Positions 1 to 5,469 of a stretch of DNA of 9,726 bases are shown here, piece by piece. Under the pieces are notes generated by a model. It did no database searches. It was not told where the DNA came from and was given only the letters and a program-made list of their open reading frames with translations. This DNA comes from Leptospirillum sp. (GTDB lineage Bacteria; Nitrospirota; Leptospirillia; Leptospirillales; Leptospirillaceae), in assembly GCA_027346125.1 (NCBI GenBank), contig DAIEST010000257.1, forward strand, positions 1 to 9,726. The letters are read 5' to 3'. The position numbers were made by a program, and so were the translations under genes. Every line of letters starts with the position of its first letter. Position 1 is the stretch's first letter.

Positions 1-52
1 AATATCTGCATCAATACTCACCTTCTAACGAATGCAGCCCCTATGCTGCCCA

Positions 53-1120
53 TCATTTCTTGCTATTCAATTTCTTGGCTAGCTGGTCCAGTTTTTCGGC
101 GATGTCTTCCGCCCTTAAGTGCGTATACCTGTCAAGCATCTGGTACGTTTTGTGGCCGGTAATTTTTTTGACAAAGGGCGTGTCAAGACCGAGTTCGAAG
201 AACCGACTGGTGGCTTCGTGGCGGAGATCGTGAAAGGTGAGATCGACCAAGAAGACAGGATTCGGTTTCGTTCCCTTTTCTGCACATTCTTTTTCGTAGG
301 TGGATCTGGCTCGGGAAACGGATCGTATAAAAGCGGTGGTAATCGAATGGGAATCCATGAATCCAAAGACCATTCCATCGAATCGGCGTGGGAGGTCTCC
401 TAGAATTCGAACGGCTTCTTGGGAAAGCGGAACTATCCTTTTTTCTCCGTTCTTTGTTTCAGGAAGTGTGGCCGTGCGTTTTTTGAGGTCGATATTATCC
501 CAAGTCAGGGAAGCCAGTTCTCCCCTCCTCATTCCTGTGGCCAAAGCCAACCGAACTACGTAGGGAAGATCCCCACCATATTCATCACAGGCGATAAGAA
601 TTCTTTCTTCTTCTCCCGGTAAAAGTCGCCGATCTCGGTTGGTTGCTTTCTTAGGAAGCCGGATTTGAGCTACAGGATTAAGAATCCCGCTCATTCCCCA
701 TTCCCGGATCGCCGTATTGAAAAGGTGGGACAAAAGAGCTAGTTCAAGCCGGACGGAGGCCTGGGAAACGCTGTTCAAACGTTCATCCCGGTATTCAGCA
801 ATATCCTTTCCCTGAATAGATGCAAGGAACCGTTTGCTGAGTTTATGTCTCTTGAGGGTTTCAATTCGGCGGGATTCCTGGTAGACCCCTTTTTTTTTCG
901 ATGACACTTCCAGAAGATACCTATCAAGGGCGTCGGAGAGGGTCGTGTTCTCGGCTTCCTTCCTGGAGACGAACACACCCCGGACCATTTCTGCTTCTAT
1001 CGTTGCGGACCAGTTCTCGGCTTCAGCTTTCGTGTTGAAGACCTTCGCCTGTGTTTCGAATCCCTTTCTTCGGATCAAGGCTTGCCACTGGTAGGGACCG
1101 CGCTTGTAAATCGATGCCAT
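53..1120 (-). CDS. Tyrosine-family site-specific recombinase (phage/island integrase)
   Basis: A 355-residue integrase that would catalyse insertion and excision of an integrative element by a covalent phosphotyrosine intermediate. The short N-terminal part (about 1-50) resembles the arm-DNA-binding region of phage integrases, about 60-150 is a SAM-like core-binding domain, and about 165-345 is the catalytic domain. Visible catalytic residues are R198 in ATGMRRGEL, probably K223 in the TKNGEK turn, H297 and R300 in FHDLRH, H323 in TGHK and nucleophile Y332 in DRYTHL, so the enzyme looks intact. The ATG start is preceded by GGAGG about 5 bases away. The gene points away from the adjacent tRNA-Arg, with the tRNA 3' end facing its start, as in tRNA-targeted islands. 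Its base composition is AT-richer than the genes to the right, which fits horizontal acquisition. The family assignment is firm; the element it mobilises is not visible. Confidence 0.95.
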   Translation of the reverse strand: MASIYKRGPYQWQALIRRKGFETQAKVFNTKAEAENWSATIEAEMVRGVFVSRKEAENTTLSDALDRYLLEVSSKKKGVYQESRRIETLKRHKLSKRFLASIQGKDIAEYRDERLNSVSQASVRLELALLSHLFNTAIREWGMSGILNPVAQIRLPKKATNRDRRLLPGEEERILIACDEYGGDLPYVVRLALATGMRRGELASLTWDNIDLKKRTATLPETKNGEKRIVPLSQEAVRILGDLPRRFDGMVFGFMDSHSITTAFIRSVSRARSTYEKECAEKGTKPNPVFLVDLTFHDLRHEATSRFFELGLDTPFVKKITGHKTYQMLDRYTHLRAEDIAEKLDQLAKKLNSKK

Positions 1121-1167
1121 TTTGTCCTCCGAAAAGTCGGGGTCCGAGAAAGACCATTTCGGAGTTT

Positions 1168-1196
1168 ATTGCAACAGATTTGCAACAAAAAATCAA
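1168..1196 (-). promoter_or_regulatory. Candidate integrase promoter
   Basis: Read on the minus strand, TTGATT (1191-1196) and TGCAAT (1168-1173) are separated by 17 bases, each matching the sigma70 consensus at four of six positions. The site lies about 50 bases upstream of the integrase ATG. The TTGCAACA repeats overlap its spacer and -10 box, so whatever binds them could control integrase expression. This is prediction from sequence only. Confidence 0.4.
1169..1187. repeat. Pair of TTGCAACA direct repeats, 11-bp period
   Basis: TTGCAACA occurs at 1169-1176 and again at 1180-1187, an 11-base period that places both copies on the same face of the helix. They lie between the integrase gene and the tRNA, where arm-type integrase or excisionase sites are commonly found. 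Seen directly; the binding role is inferred. Confidence 0.5.
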
Positions 1197-1234
1197 TTTT
1201 CGGGGAGGGAGTTTTTAAGAAGTGGCTTAGAATA

Positions 1235-1262
1235 TGGCGCGCCTGGAGAGATTTGAACTCCC
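1235..1262. other. Probable attachment-site region (att) in the tRNA 3' end
   Basis: Integrases next to tRNA genes typically recombine within the T-arm/acceptor segment, and here the tRNA 3' end faces the integrase. A matching second copy of this segment, which would mark the far end of the element, is not present in the window, so the exact core and the element's length cannot be set. Inference from position only. Confidence 0.4.
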
Positions 1263-1312
1263 GGCACTCGGAACCGGAATCCGATGCTCTATCCGGACTG
1301 AGCTACAGGCGC
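1235..1312 (-). tRNA. tRNA-Arg (anticodon CCG)
   Basis: The minus strand folds into a full cloverleaf: acceptor GCGCCTG/CAGGCGC, D-arm GCTC/GAGC, anticodon stem TCGGA/TCCGA around the loop TTCCGGT (anticodon CCG, reading CGG arginine codons), a 5-base variable loop, T-stem GGGAG/CTCTC with one G-U pair and loop TTCAAAT. The discriminator is G and the CCA tail is encoded (1235-1237). The mature 75-nt body is 1238-1312. Being next to an integrase, it is the likely integration target, and the 3' half seen here would be the copy restored or supplied by the element. Confidence 0.95.
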
Positions 1313-1330
1313 ATCCTGTTGGTTCGAAGC

Positions 1331-1359
1331 ATCGTATCCGAATTTCGTTCAGGTTTCAA
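1331..1359 (-). promoter_or_regulatory. tRNA-Arg promoter
   Basis: On the minus strand TTGAAA (1354-1359) and TACGAT (1331-1336) are spaced by exactly 17 bases. The start point would fall near 1324, about a dozen bases before the mature tRNA 5' end at 1312. This is one of the clearer sigma70-like promoters in the window. Confidence 0.6.
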
Positions 1360-1381
1360 GAAATGCGGGAGAAATGCGGGA
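1360..1381. repeat. Tandem 11-bp repeat GAAATGCGGGA x2
   Basis: Two perfect head-to-tail copies of GAAATGCGGGA occupy 1360-1370 and 1371-1381, directly abutting the -35 box of the tRNA promoter and just beyond the ClC stop codon. The 11-base period is one helical turn. It may be an upstream activating or binding element, or a small slippage duplication. Confidence 0.6.
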
Positions 1382-1391
1382 GAATTCCGGA

Positions 1392-3101
1392 TCAAGCCGC
1401 TCCGGACCATTCACCCTGGAAGAGGGCTGTCCGGGTGACCCCCCCCACCAGTTCGCGGGGATTCAGTTCGGAGACGACGGGAAGCAGGTCGACGTCGTAC
1501 TTGTTCATTTTCTGGATGGCATCCTGAATCGTGTCGAGCCTCGTCACCGTGATCACCGGGGTCGTCATGATCTCCGCAACGGTCAGATGGGGCCATTCCT
1601 CTTCAGGAATCCGGTCGATGTCCAGGACGGACAGGATCCCCACCAGATCTTTCTGGTGATCGAGAACCGGATAGGTGCGGAGGAAATACTTCAGGAGATA
1701 ATGCTGCCTGAAATCCTCCAGGGTGATGTTTGACGGAACGAAGATGAGCTGGCGCGTCATGGCGTGGGTCACCTTCAGGTGGAACCGCCGGGCCAGATGG
1801 ATGTCTTCCCGTTCGCGCTGGTGGGAGGAGATAGAGGAAGGTCCGGAAGCGATATAGCTGAAGACCGTGCAGATCAGTCCGGGGATCAGATATCCGGAAC
1901 TGTGCGTGGTTTCCGCGATAAAGACCACGGCCGCAAGCGGCGTCTTGTATCCCGCGGCCAGAAAGCCGGCCATCCCCATGACCACGCCGAAATCGAACGG
2001 CTGGATCTGTGCGAGGTTGGAGACGATTCCGCCCGTGACCGCACCCAGGCAGAGGAGGGGGAAGAAGGATCCCCCCATCCCCCCGGCGGAGAAGGTGAAA
2101 ATAATGGCGGTGACCTTCAGGAAGAACAGGATGAACAGGTTGGCAATGGTATCCGGAACGGACAGGAGATACTGGATGAAGATGTACCCCGGCCCCAGCG
2201 GAAGGGCTTCCCCGAAATGCACCGTCGCGACATATCCCGTCAACCCGAGGATCAGTGCGGCCAGCACGTTTCTGGGAGTCAGTCGCGCCGGACCGGCGAG
2301 AAACCATGCTTTCGTCAGTCGGTAGATCCGCAGGAAGTACTTGCTCAGAAAGCCGCAGACGAGTCCGATGACGATGACCATGATGAAGTCTTTCGTGTGG
2401 AATTGAGCCTTGCTGGCCATGCTGAACAGGGGATGAGTGCCTTTCAGGGTGACCATGACGATATAGGAGGAAACGGAGGCGACCAGGGTGGGGATCAGTG
2501 CGTTGGGCGCCAGATCGCTTTTGTAGGGAACCTGGAGGATGAAGATGGTTCCGGTCAGGGGGGCCTTGAACATGGCGGAAAGACCTGCCCCCGCCCCTGC
2601 CAGAAGGAGCGTGCGCTGGTCTTCGAACGGGATGTTGAGCTTTCCCATGATCAGTTCCGCAATGGAACTGACCATCCCCCCCAGATAGGTGGAGGCTCCT
2701 TCCAGTCCGGCGCTTCCCCCGAATCCGAGCGTCGCGATATAGGCCGGAATCTTGTAGGCCGTTTTGGAAAGGGGCAGCCGTCCCCGGTATTCGTGGTAGC
2801 TTTTGACGACTTCTTCCGTTCCTCCGATCCCGTCCGTTTTCCCGTAAATGAGGATCGTCCGGGTCAGCAGAACCCCGATCATCGGGATGAAGATGACGAT
2901 GATGCCGCTCTTGAAATAGGTATTGTAGAGGGTCAGGAAGAGCAGTTCGTAGACGAGGGATTCGAGGAGGGAGACGAGAAGGCCGGTAATGATGCCGATG
3001 AGGAGGGAGAGCAGGAGGACCCGCCAGAACCGGTTCAGTCTCCGGGTCTCGTCGAGGAAGCGAACCCAGAGATAGCGGAGACCCACCGGACGTGTTTTCA
3101 C
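1392..3101 (-). CDS. ClC-family anion channel/transporter with C-terminal CBS domains
   Basis: A 569-residue inner-membrane protein with a ClC core (about 25-425) followed by two CBS domains (about 440-495, degenerate, and 505-565). Recognisable ClC signatures are GFGGSAGLEGAS (GREGP-like, with gating glutamate E134), and GGSFFP at 343-348 (GxFxP). The first filter loop reads GIGGTE (91-96) instead of GSGIPE. The residue matching the internal proton glutamate of ClC-ec1 (E203) appears to be V191. The helix-R tyrosine appears to be S423 in GPSSISS. These alignments are by eye. Family membership is firm, but chloride selectivity and proton coupling cannot be assumed. The start is GTG, four bases after the stop of the preceding gene and without a clear Shine-Dalgarno, which suggests translational coupling. 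Possible roles are anion or pH homeostasis; CBS domains usually sense nucleotides. Confidence 0.9.
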   Translation of the reverse strand: MKTRPVGLRYLWVRFLDETRRLNRFWRVLLLSLLIGIITGLLVSLLESLVYELLFLTLYNTYFKSGIIVIFIPMIGVLLTRTILIYGKTDGIGGTEEVVKSYHEYRGRLPLSKTAYKIPAYIATLGFGGSAGLEGASTYLGGMVSSIAELIMGKLNIPFEDQRTLLLAGAGAGLSAMFKAPLTGTIFILQVPYKSDLAPNALIPTLVASVSSYIVMVTLKGTHPLFSMASKAQFHTKDFIMVIVIGLVCGFLSKYFLRIYRLTKAWFLAGPARLTPRNVLAALILGLTGYVATVHFGEALPLGPGYIFIQYLLSVPDTIANLFILFFLKVTAIIFTFSAGGMGGSFFPLLCLGAVTGGIVSNLAQIQPFDFGVVMGMAGFLAAGYKTPLAAVVFIAETTHSSGYLIPGLICTVFSYIASGPSSISSHQREREDIHLARRFHLKVTHAMTRQLIFVPSNITLEDFRQHYLLKYFLRTYPVLDHQKDLVGILSVLDIDRIPEEEWPHLTVAEIMTTPVITVTRLDTIQDAIQKMNKYDVDLLPVVSELNPRELVGGVTRTALFQGEWSGAA

Positions 3102-3105
3102 GGGA

Positions 3106-3507
3106 TCAGTCTTTTTTGAGAATGACGGCTACCCCGAGACAGACCAGGAGGATTCCCGCCCATCGCGCGGGGGGAATCGTCTCGTGGAGAAGAAACAGGG
3201 CGGTGACTGGGGTCAGTATGTACCCGACCGAGGTCAGGGGAATGATGAAGGAGACCTCTCCAAAGGAGAGCAGTTCCATGAGGATCCCGAAATGGAGGGC
3301 CTCGAGGGCCGTTCCCAGCAGGACCAGGGGGGTCTGGACGATCTGGAGGAATACCCGCAGCAGATGGGACGCGCTCAGGAAAGGAGCGGACGAGGCGGTT
3401 TCCAGAAGACCTTTCTTGATGAAGACGAATCCCCAGGCTTCAGAGCCGAGACCGAGCGCCATGAGAAGGAAAACATACCAGAGGGGTTTTTTGAGGGAAT
3501 CCGTCAA
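3106..3507 (-). CDS. Half-size DMT/EamA-like small membrane transporter
   Basis: A 133-residue hydrophobic protein with four predicted membrane spans (about 9-30, 52-78, 84-107, 114-130). The C-terminal half reads like one EamA repeat: a proline-containing span, then LFLLHET with the conserved glutamate E109, then a final hydrophobic span with GILLVCLGVAVI and a basic tail. Most EamA proteins have ten spans; a single-repeat protein would have to dimerise, as small multidrug resistance and ArnE/ArnF-type proteins do. The substrate is unknown. I chose the TTG at 3507 because AAGGTGAG (3511-3518) sits just upstream; a TTG ten codons earlier (3537) has no such site. It precedes the ClC gene by four bases, so the two are probably co-transcribed. 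Confidence 0.75.
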   Translation of the reverse strand: MTDSLKKPLWYVFLLMALGLGSEAWGFVFIKKGLLETASSAPFLSASHLLRVFLQIVQTPLVLLGTALEALHFGILMELLSFGEVSFIIPLTSVGYILTPVTALFLLHETIPPARWAGILLVCLGVAVILKKD

Positions 3508-3584
3508 CGGCTCACCTTCATTGCGGATTTTGACCAAGTCTGCAAGCGGGTTCGAAAATGGACTCCGGATTTTGACATAATTGC

Positions 3585-3613
3585 AGTATAGAAAGAAACG
3601 ACTCCAAAAGGAA
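3585..3613 (-). promoter_or_regulatory. Weak candidate promoter for the DMT-ClC pair
   Basis: The minus strand has TATACT (3585-3590, five of six matches to TATAAT) with TTCCTT 17 bases upstream (three of six). The leader to the TTG start at 3507 would be about 70 bases. The weak -35 makes this tentative. Confidence 0.3.
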
Positions 3614-3739
3614 CCACTTTTCTTGGTTGTGTCCGGTGTTGTTGGCGGCGGGGAGACAGGATGTCCTGAAGATCGCCCGGAGAAAGCCGCCGGACAGTTG
3701 AGGCAGCCCTTCGTCTGCCCGAATTTCCTGGGGAGGGTG

Positions 3740-3768
3740 TTGTGTCCGGACTTTACTTGTTGTAGACT
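3740..3768 (+). promoter_or_regulatory. Candidate perR promoter
   Basis: TTGTGT (3740-3745) and TAGACT (3763-3768) are separated by 17 bases. Transcription would begin near 3775, inside the TCTTAATTAAGA palindrome. The promoter lies in the AT-rich island before the regulator and is the only candidate I see for it. Confidence 0.45.
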
Positions 3769-3786
3769 AAATCTTAATTAAGAATT
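3769..3786. promoter_or_regulatory. AT-rich palindrome, possible PerR/Fur-family operator
   Basis: TCTTAATTAAGA (3772-3783) is a perfect 12-bp inverted repeat, and two more pairs (AA/TT) extend it to 18 bases with one mismatch on each side. It overlaps the predicted perR start point, the usual place for an autoregulatory operator, and PerR boxes are AT-rich inverted repeats. It is not an exact match to the Bacillus PerR box, so the assignment rests on symmetry, composition and position. Confidence 0.5.
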
Positions 3787-3838
3787 GATTGACATTAAGG
3801 AAGGGTTGTGGAAACCTGAAGTGGCGTACGGGGGTGCA

Positions 3839-4303
3839 ATGGCGATCGATCAGTGTCAGGAAGAAGGGATTCTGGAACGGTTGCGGACGGTTCTTGCAGG
3901 TGGCGGGCTCCGCCTGACCCAGCAGAGGCTGTCCATCTACAGGGCGCTGGAAGCTTCCAGCGCCCATCCGTCCTGCGAGGATCTCTTCCAGTCGCTTCGA
4001 CCCTCGATGCCCTCCCTGTCGATCGATACGGTCTACCGGACCGTGGGCACGCTGGAGCAGGCCGGGATGATCCGGAAGCTGGTGTCTCTGGACGGGGTCC
4101 AGCGGTATGACGCGAACCTGGCGCACCACCACCATTTCGTGTGCGAGCGGTGTCTGGGGGTGTCGGATATCGTCTGGGACGCGTTCGATACCTTCCCGGT
4201 GCCGGAATCTCTTGCAAAATGGGGTACGGTCCGTTCCTGCCAGGTGGAGTTCAGAGGGGTGTGCGTGAAATGTGAAGCTCCGGATCGGATGTCCGGAGCG
4301 TGA
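3839..4303 (+). CDS. perR: PerR-type peroxide-sensing repressor, Fur family
   Basis: A 154-residue winged-helix regulator: DNA-binding domain at about 10-90 (LTQQRLSIYRAL; SIDTVYRTVGTLEQAGMI as recognition region) and a dimerisation domain at about 95-150. Compared by eye with Bacillus subtilis PerR, every metal ligand is kept at a constant offset of six: H43, D91, H97, H99 and D110 for the Fe/Mn sensor site (H37, D85, H91, H93, D104), and C102, C105, C142, C145 for the structural zinc. The aspartate at the D104 position is what separates PerR from Fur (glutamate), so peroxide sensing by iron-catalysed histidine oxidation is likely. The ATG at 3839 follows GGGGGTG; in-frame TTG (3785, 3806) and GTG (3821) starts would add up to 18 residues but overlap the palindrome or have poor sites. 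It heads a block with a peroxidase and a peroxiredoxin, which supports the assignment. Zur and Fur are the alternatives and fit less well. Confidence 0.85.
   Translation: MAIDQCQEEGILERLRTVLAGGGLRLTQQRLSIYRALEASSAHPSCEDLFQSLRPSMPSLSIDTVYRTVGTLEQAGMIRKLVSLDGVQRYDANLAHHHHFVCERCLGVSDIVWDAFDTFPVPESLAKWGTVRSCQVEFRGVCVKCEAPDRMSGA
4277..4299 (+). promoter_or_regulatory. Hairpin at the end of perR
   Basis: GCTCCGGA (4277-4284) pairs perfectly with TCCGGAGC (4292-4299) around a 7-base loop, within the last codons of perR. No T-run follows, so it is not a standard terminator. It could be an mRNA-stabilising or attenuating structure, or simply coding sequence. Confidence 0.35.
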
Positions 4304-4320
4304 TCCTTGCCGCGAAACTT

Positions 4321-4344
4321 GGTGGATGGGAGTCCACCCGGAGG
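4321..4344 (+). promoter_or_regulatory. Hairpin abutting the peroxidase ribosome-binding site
   Basis: GGTGGA (4321-4326) pairs with TCCACC (4333-4338), loop TGGGAG, ending just before the GGAGG (4340-4344) that serves the peroxidase ATG at 4353. Note that TCCACC also resembles anti-Shine-Dalgarno sequence, so refolding could affect access. Function inferred. Confidence 0.35.
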
Positions 4345-4352
4345 TTGTTGTC

Positions 4353-5375
4353 ATGAACAGGTACGGGTCCTTTCTGGTTCGTCTGGTCTTTGTGTTGTCC
4401 GTGACGGCTCTGCCGCTCGCTTCGTCCTGGGGCGATCCGCTCGCACCCCTCCCCCCGTCTCCCCCCGTTCCTTCCGAGGATCTCGAGACCCCGTCCAAGG
4501 CCGCGCTCGGGAAGACGCTGTTCTTCGACCCCCGGTTGTCGGCCAATGGCGCGATCAGTTGCGCGTTTTGCCATGTGCCGGCCGCGGGATACGCCGACCC
4601 CAAGCAGGTATCGCTGGGAGTGGGAGGAAAGAGGGGAGGGCGAAATGCCCCCTCGGTGCTGAACTCGGCATATTTCCCTCTCCAGTTCTGGGACGGGAGG
4701 GCGGGGAGCCTGGAAGAACAGGCGATCGGCCCCCTGACGAACCCGCTCGAGATGGCCAACCACAACTACGCCTCCATCGTCGCCCGACTCAGGAAGATTC
4801 ATTCCTATCGGGTGGCGTTCTACCGCGTCTTCGGCGCGGGCATTTCCATCGATCGCATCGGTCAGGCGATCGCGGCGTTCGAGCGGACGCTCGTGACTCC
4901 GGACAGTCCCTATGACCGCTATATGATGGGAGACAGGAACGCCCTGACCCCGGCCCAGAAACGGGGGTTCGCCGTCTTTCGCGGGAAGGGACGGTGTGTG
5001 ACCTGTCACAATGGGTTCCTGTTGAGCGACAAGGGGTACCACAATCTTGGCGTGCCCCAGACGGGGCCGTTGAGCGTGGATGTCGGCCGCTATGCGGTGA
5101 CGCACGATCCGGCGGACAAAGGCCGTTTCCGGACGCCGACTCTGCGCAACGTTGCCTTGACGGCTCCCTACATGCATGACGGGGCGTTCCGGACGCTCGG
5201 AGAGGTGGTGGATTTCTACGACCGGGGGGGCGGGAAGAGCCGGTTCGTCAAGGATGCGCTCATCGTTCCCCTGCACTTGTCGAAACAGGAAAAATCCGAT
5301 CTGGTTTCCTTCCTGGAGTCCCTCTCCGGGGAGACGGCGCAGCAGAAGTCTTTCCGCGCTTCCCGTTCCCGCTAG
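4353..5375 (+). CDS. Di-haem cytochrome c peroxidase (CcpA/MauG family), exported
   Basis: A 340-residue periplasmic enzyme that would reduce hydrogen peroxide to water with electrons from small cytochromes or other periplasmic donors. Residues 1-26 form a signal peptide (basic MNRYGSFLVR, hydrophobic core, likely cleavage after ALPLASS or nearby), followed by a proline-rich linker. There are two c-type haem sites, CAFCH (C70, C73, H74) in the N-terminal domain and CVTCH (C215, C218, H219) in the C-terminal domain, plus the family blocks FWDGRAGSLEEQA, GPLTNPLEM and APYMHDGAFRTLGEVVDFYD. M274 in the last block is a candidate axial ligand. The ATG at 4353 was chosen for its GGAGG eight bases upstream and because the signal peptide starts there; an upstream in-frame extension to 4272 would overlap perR and spoil the signal. 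It lies 49 bases after perR and is probably co-transcribed with it. MauG-type oxidation of a protein partner is possible but there is no amine dehydrogenase here. Confidence 0.93.
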   Translation: MNRYGSFLVRLVFVLSVTALPLASSWGDPLAPLPPSPPVPSEDLETPSKAALGKTLFFDPRLSANGAISCAFCHVPAAGYADPKQVSLGVGGKRGGRNAPSVLNSAYFPLQFWDGRAGSLEEQAIGPLTNPLEMANHNYASIVARLRKIHSYRVAFYRVFGAGISIDRIGQAIAAFERTLVTPDSPYDRYMMGDRNALTPAQKRGFAVFRGKGRCVTCHNGFLLSDKGYHNLGVPQTGPLSVDVGRYAVTHDPADKGRFRTPTLRNVALTAPYMHDGAFRTLGEVVDFYDRGGGKSRFVKDALIVPLHLSKQEKSDLVSFLESLSGETAQQKSFRASRSR

Positions 5376-5384
5376 AGGGCGATC

Positions 5385-5412
5385 TTCGAAGGATCTCGCG
5401 ATCCTGTGTAAT
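5385..5412 (+). promoter_or_regulatory. Candidate peroxiredoxin promoter with palindromic spacer
   Basis: TTCGAA (5385-5390) and TGTAAT (5407-5412, five of six matches) are 16 bases apart. The spacer carries an inverted repeat AGGATC-tcgc-GATCCT (5390-5405), so a dimeric regulator could sit between the two boxes. It would give the peroxiredoxin its own transcript with a leader of about 50 bases. Confidence 0.4.
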
Positions 5413-5418
5413 GTGCGG

Positions 5419-5441
5419 CCCCCGGTGTGGGGGTTGCTTTT
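5419..5441 (+). terminator. Terminator-like hairpin between peroxidase and peroxiredoxin
   Basis: CCCCC (5419-5423) pairs with GGGGG (5429-5433) around GGTGT and is followed by TTGCTTTT. The short all-GC stem with a partial T-run looks like a weak intrinsic terminator or attenuator that would separate peroxidase and peroxiredoxin expression. Confidence 0.45.
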
Positions 5442-5469
5442 GTCCGAAACCTGAAAGGAGTAAAAGAGC

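Larger units (their letters stand above)
3508..3838. other. 331-base divergent intergenic region
   Basis: This stretch separates the minus-strand membrane-protein pair from the plus-strand peroxide block. I see no convincing gene. It holds a weak minus-strand promoter near 3585-3613, a GC-rich segment with competing inverted repeats (GTCCGG 3631-3636 with CCGGAC 3690-3695; GGCGGC 3644-3649 with GCCGCC 3686-3691; CAGGA/TCCTG 3657-3668), and, near its right end, an AT-rich island with the perR promoter and palindrome. Confidence 0.6.

Noticed and set aside
34..49. GCAGC/GCTGC hairpin after the integrase stop
   Set aside because: The stem is only five base pairs and no T-run follows on the minus strand, so I did not call a terminator.
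1764..3119. 451-codon open frame on the plus strand
   Set aside because: It is antisense to the ClC gene; its composition (runs of D, E, G, Q, R) is that of a shadow frame in GC-rich DNA, and the opposite strand encodes a clear ClC protein.
3581..3781. 66-codon plus-strand ORF in the divergent region
   Set aside because: It has no ribosome-binding site, no recognisable motif, and ends inside the perR promoter palindrome.
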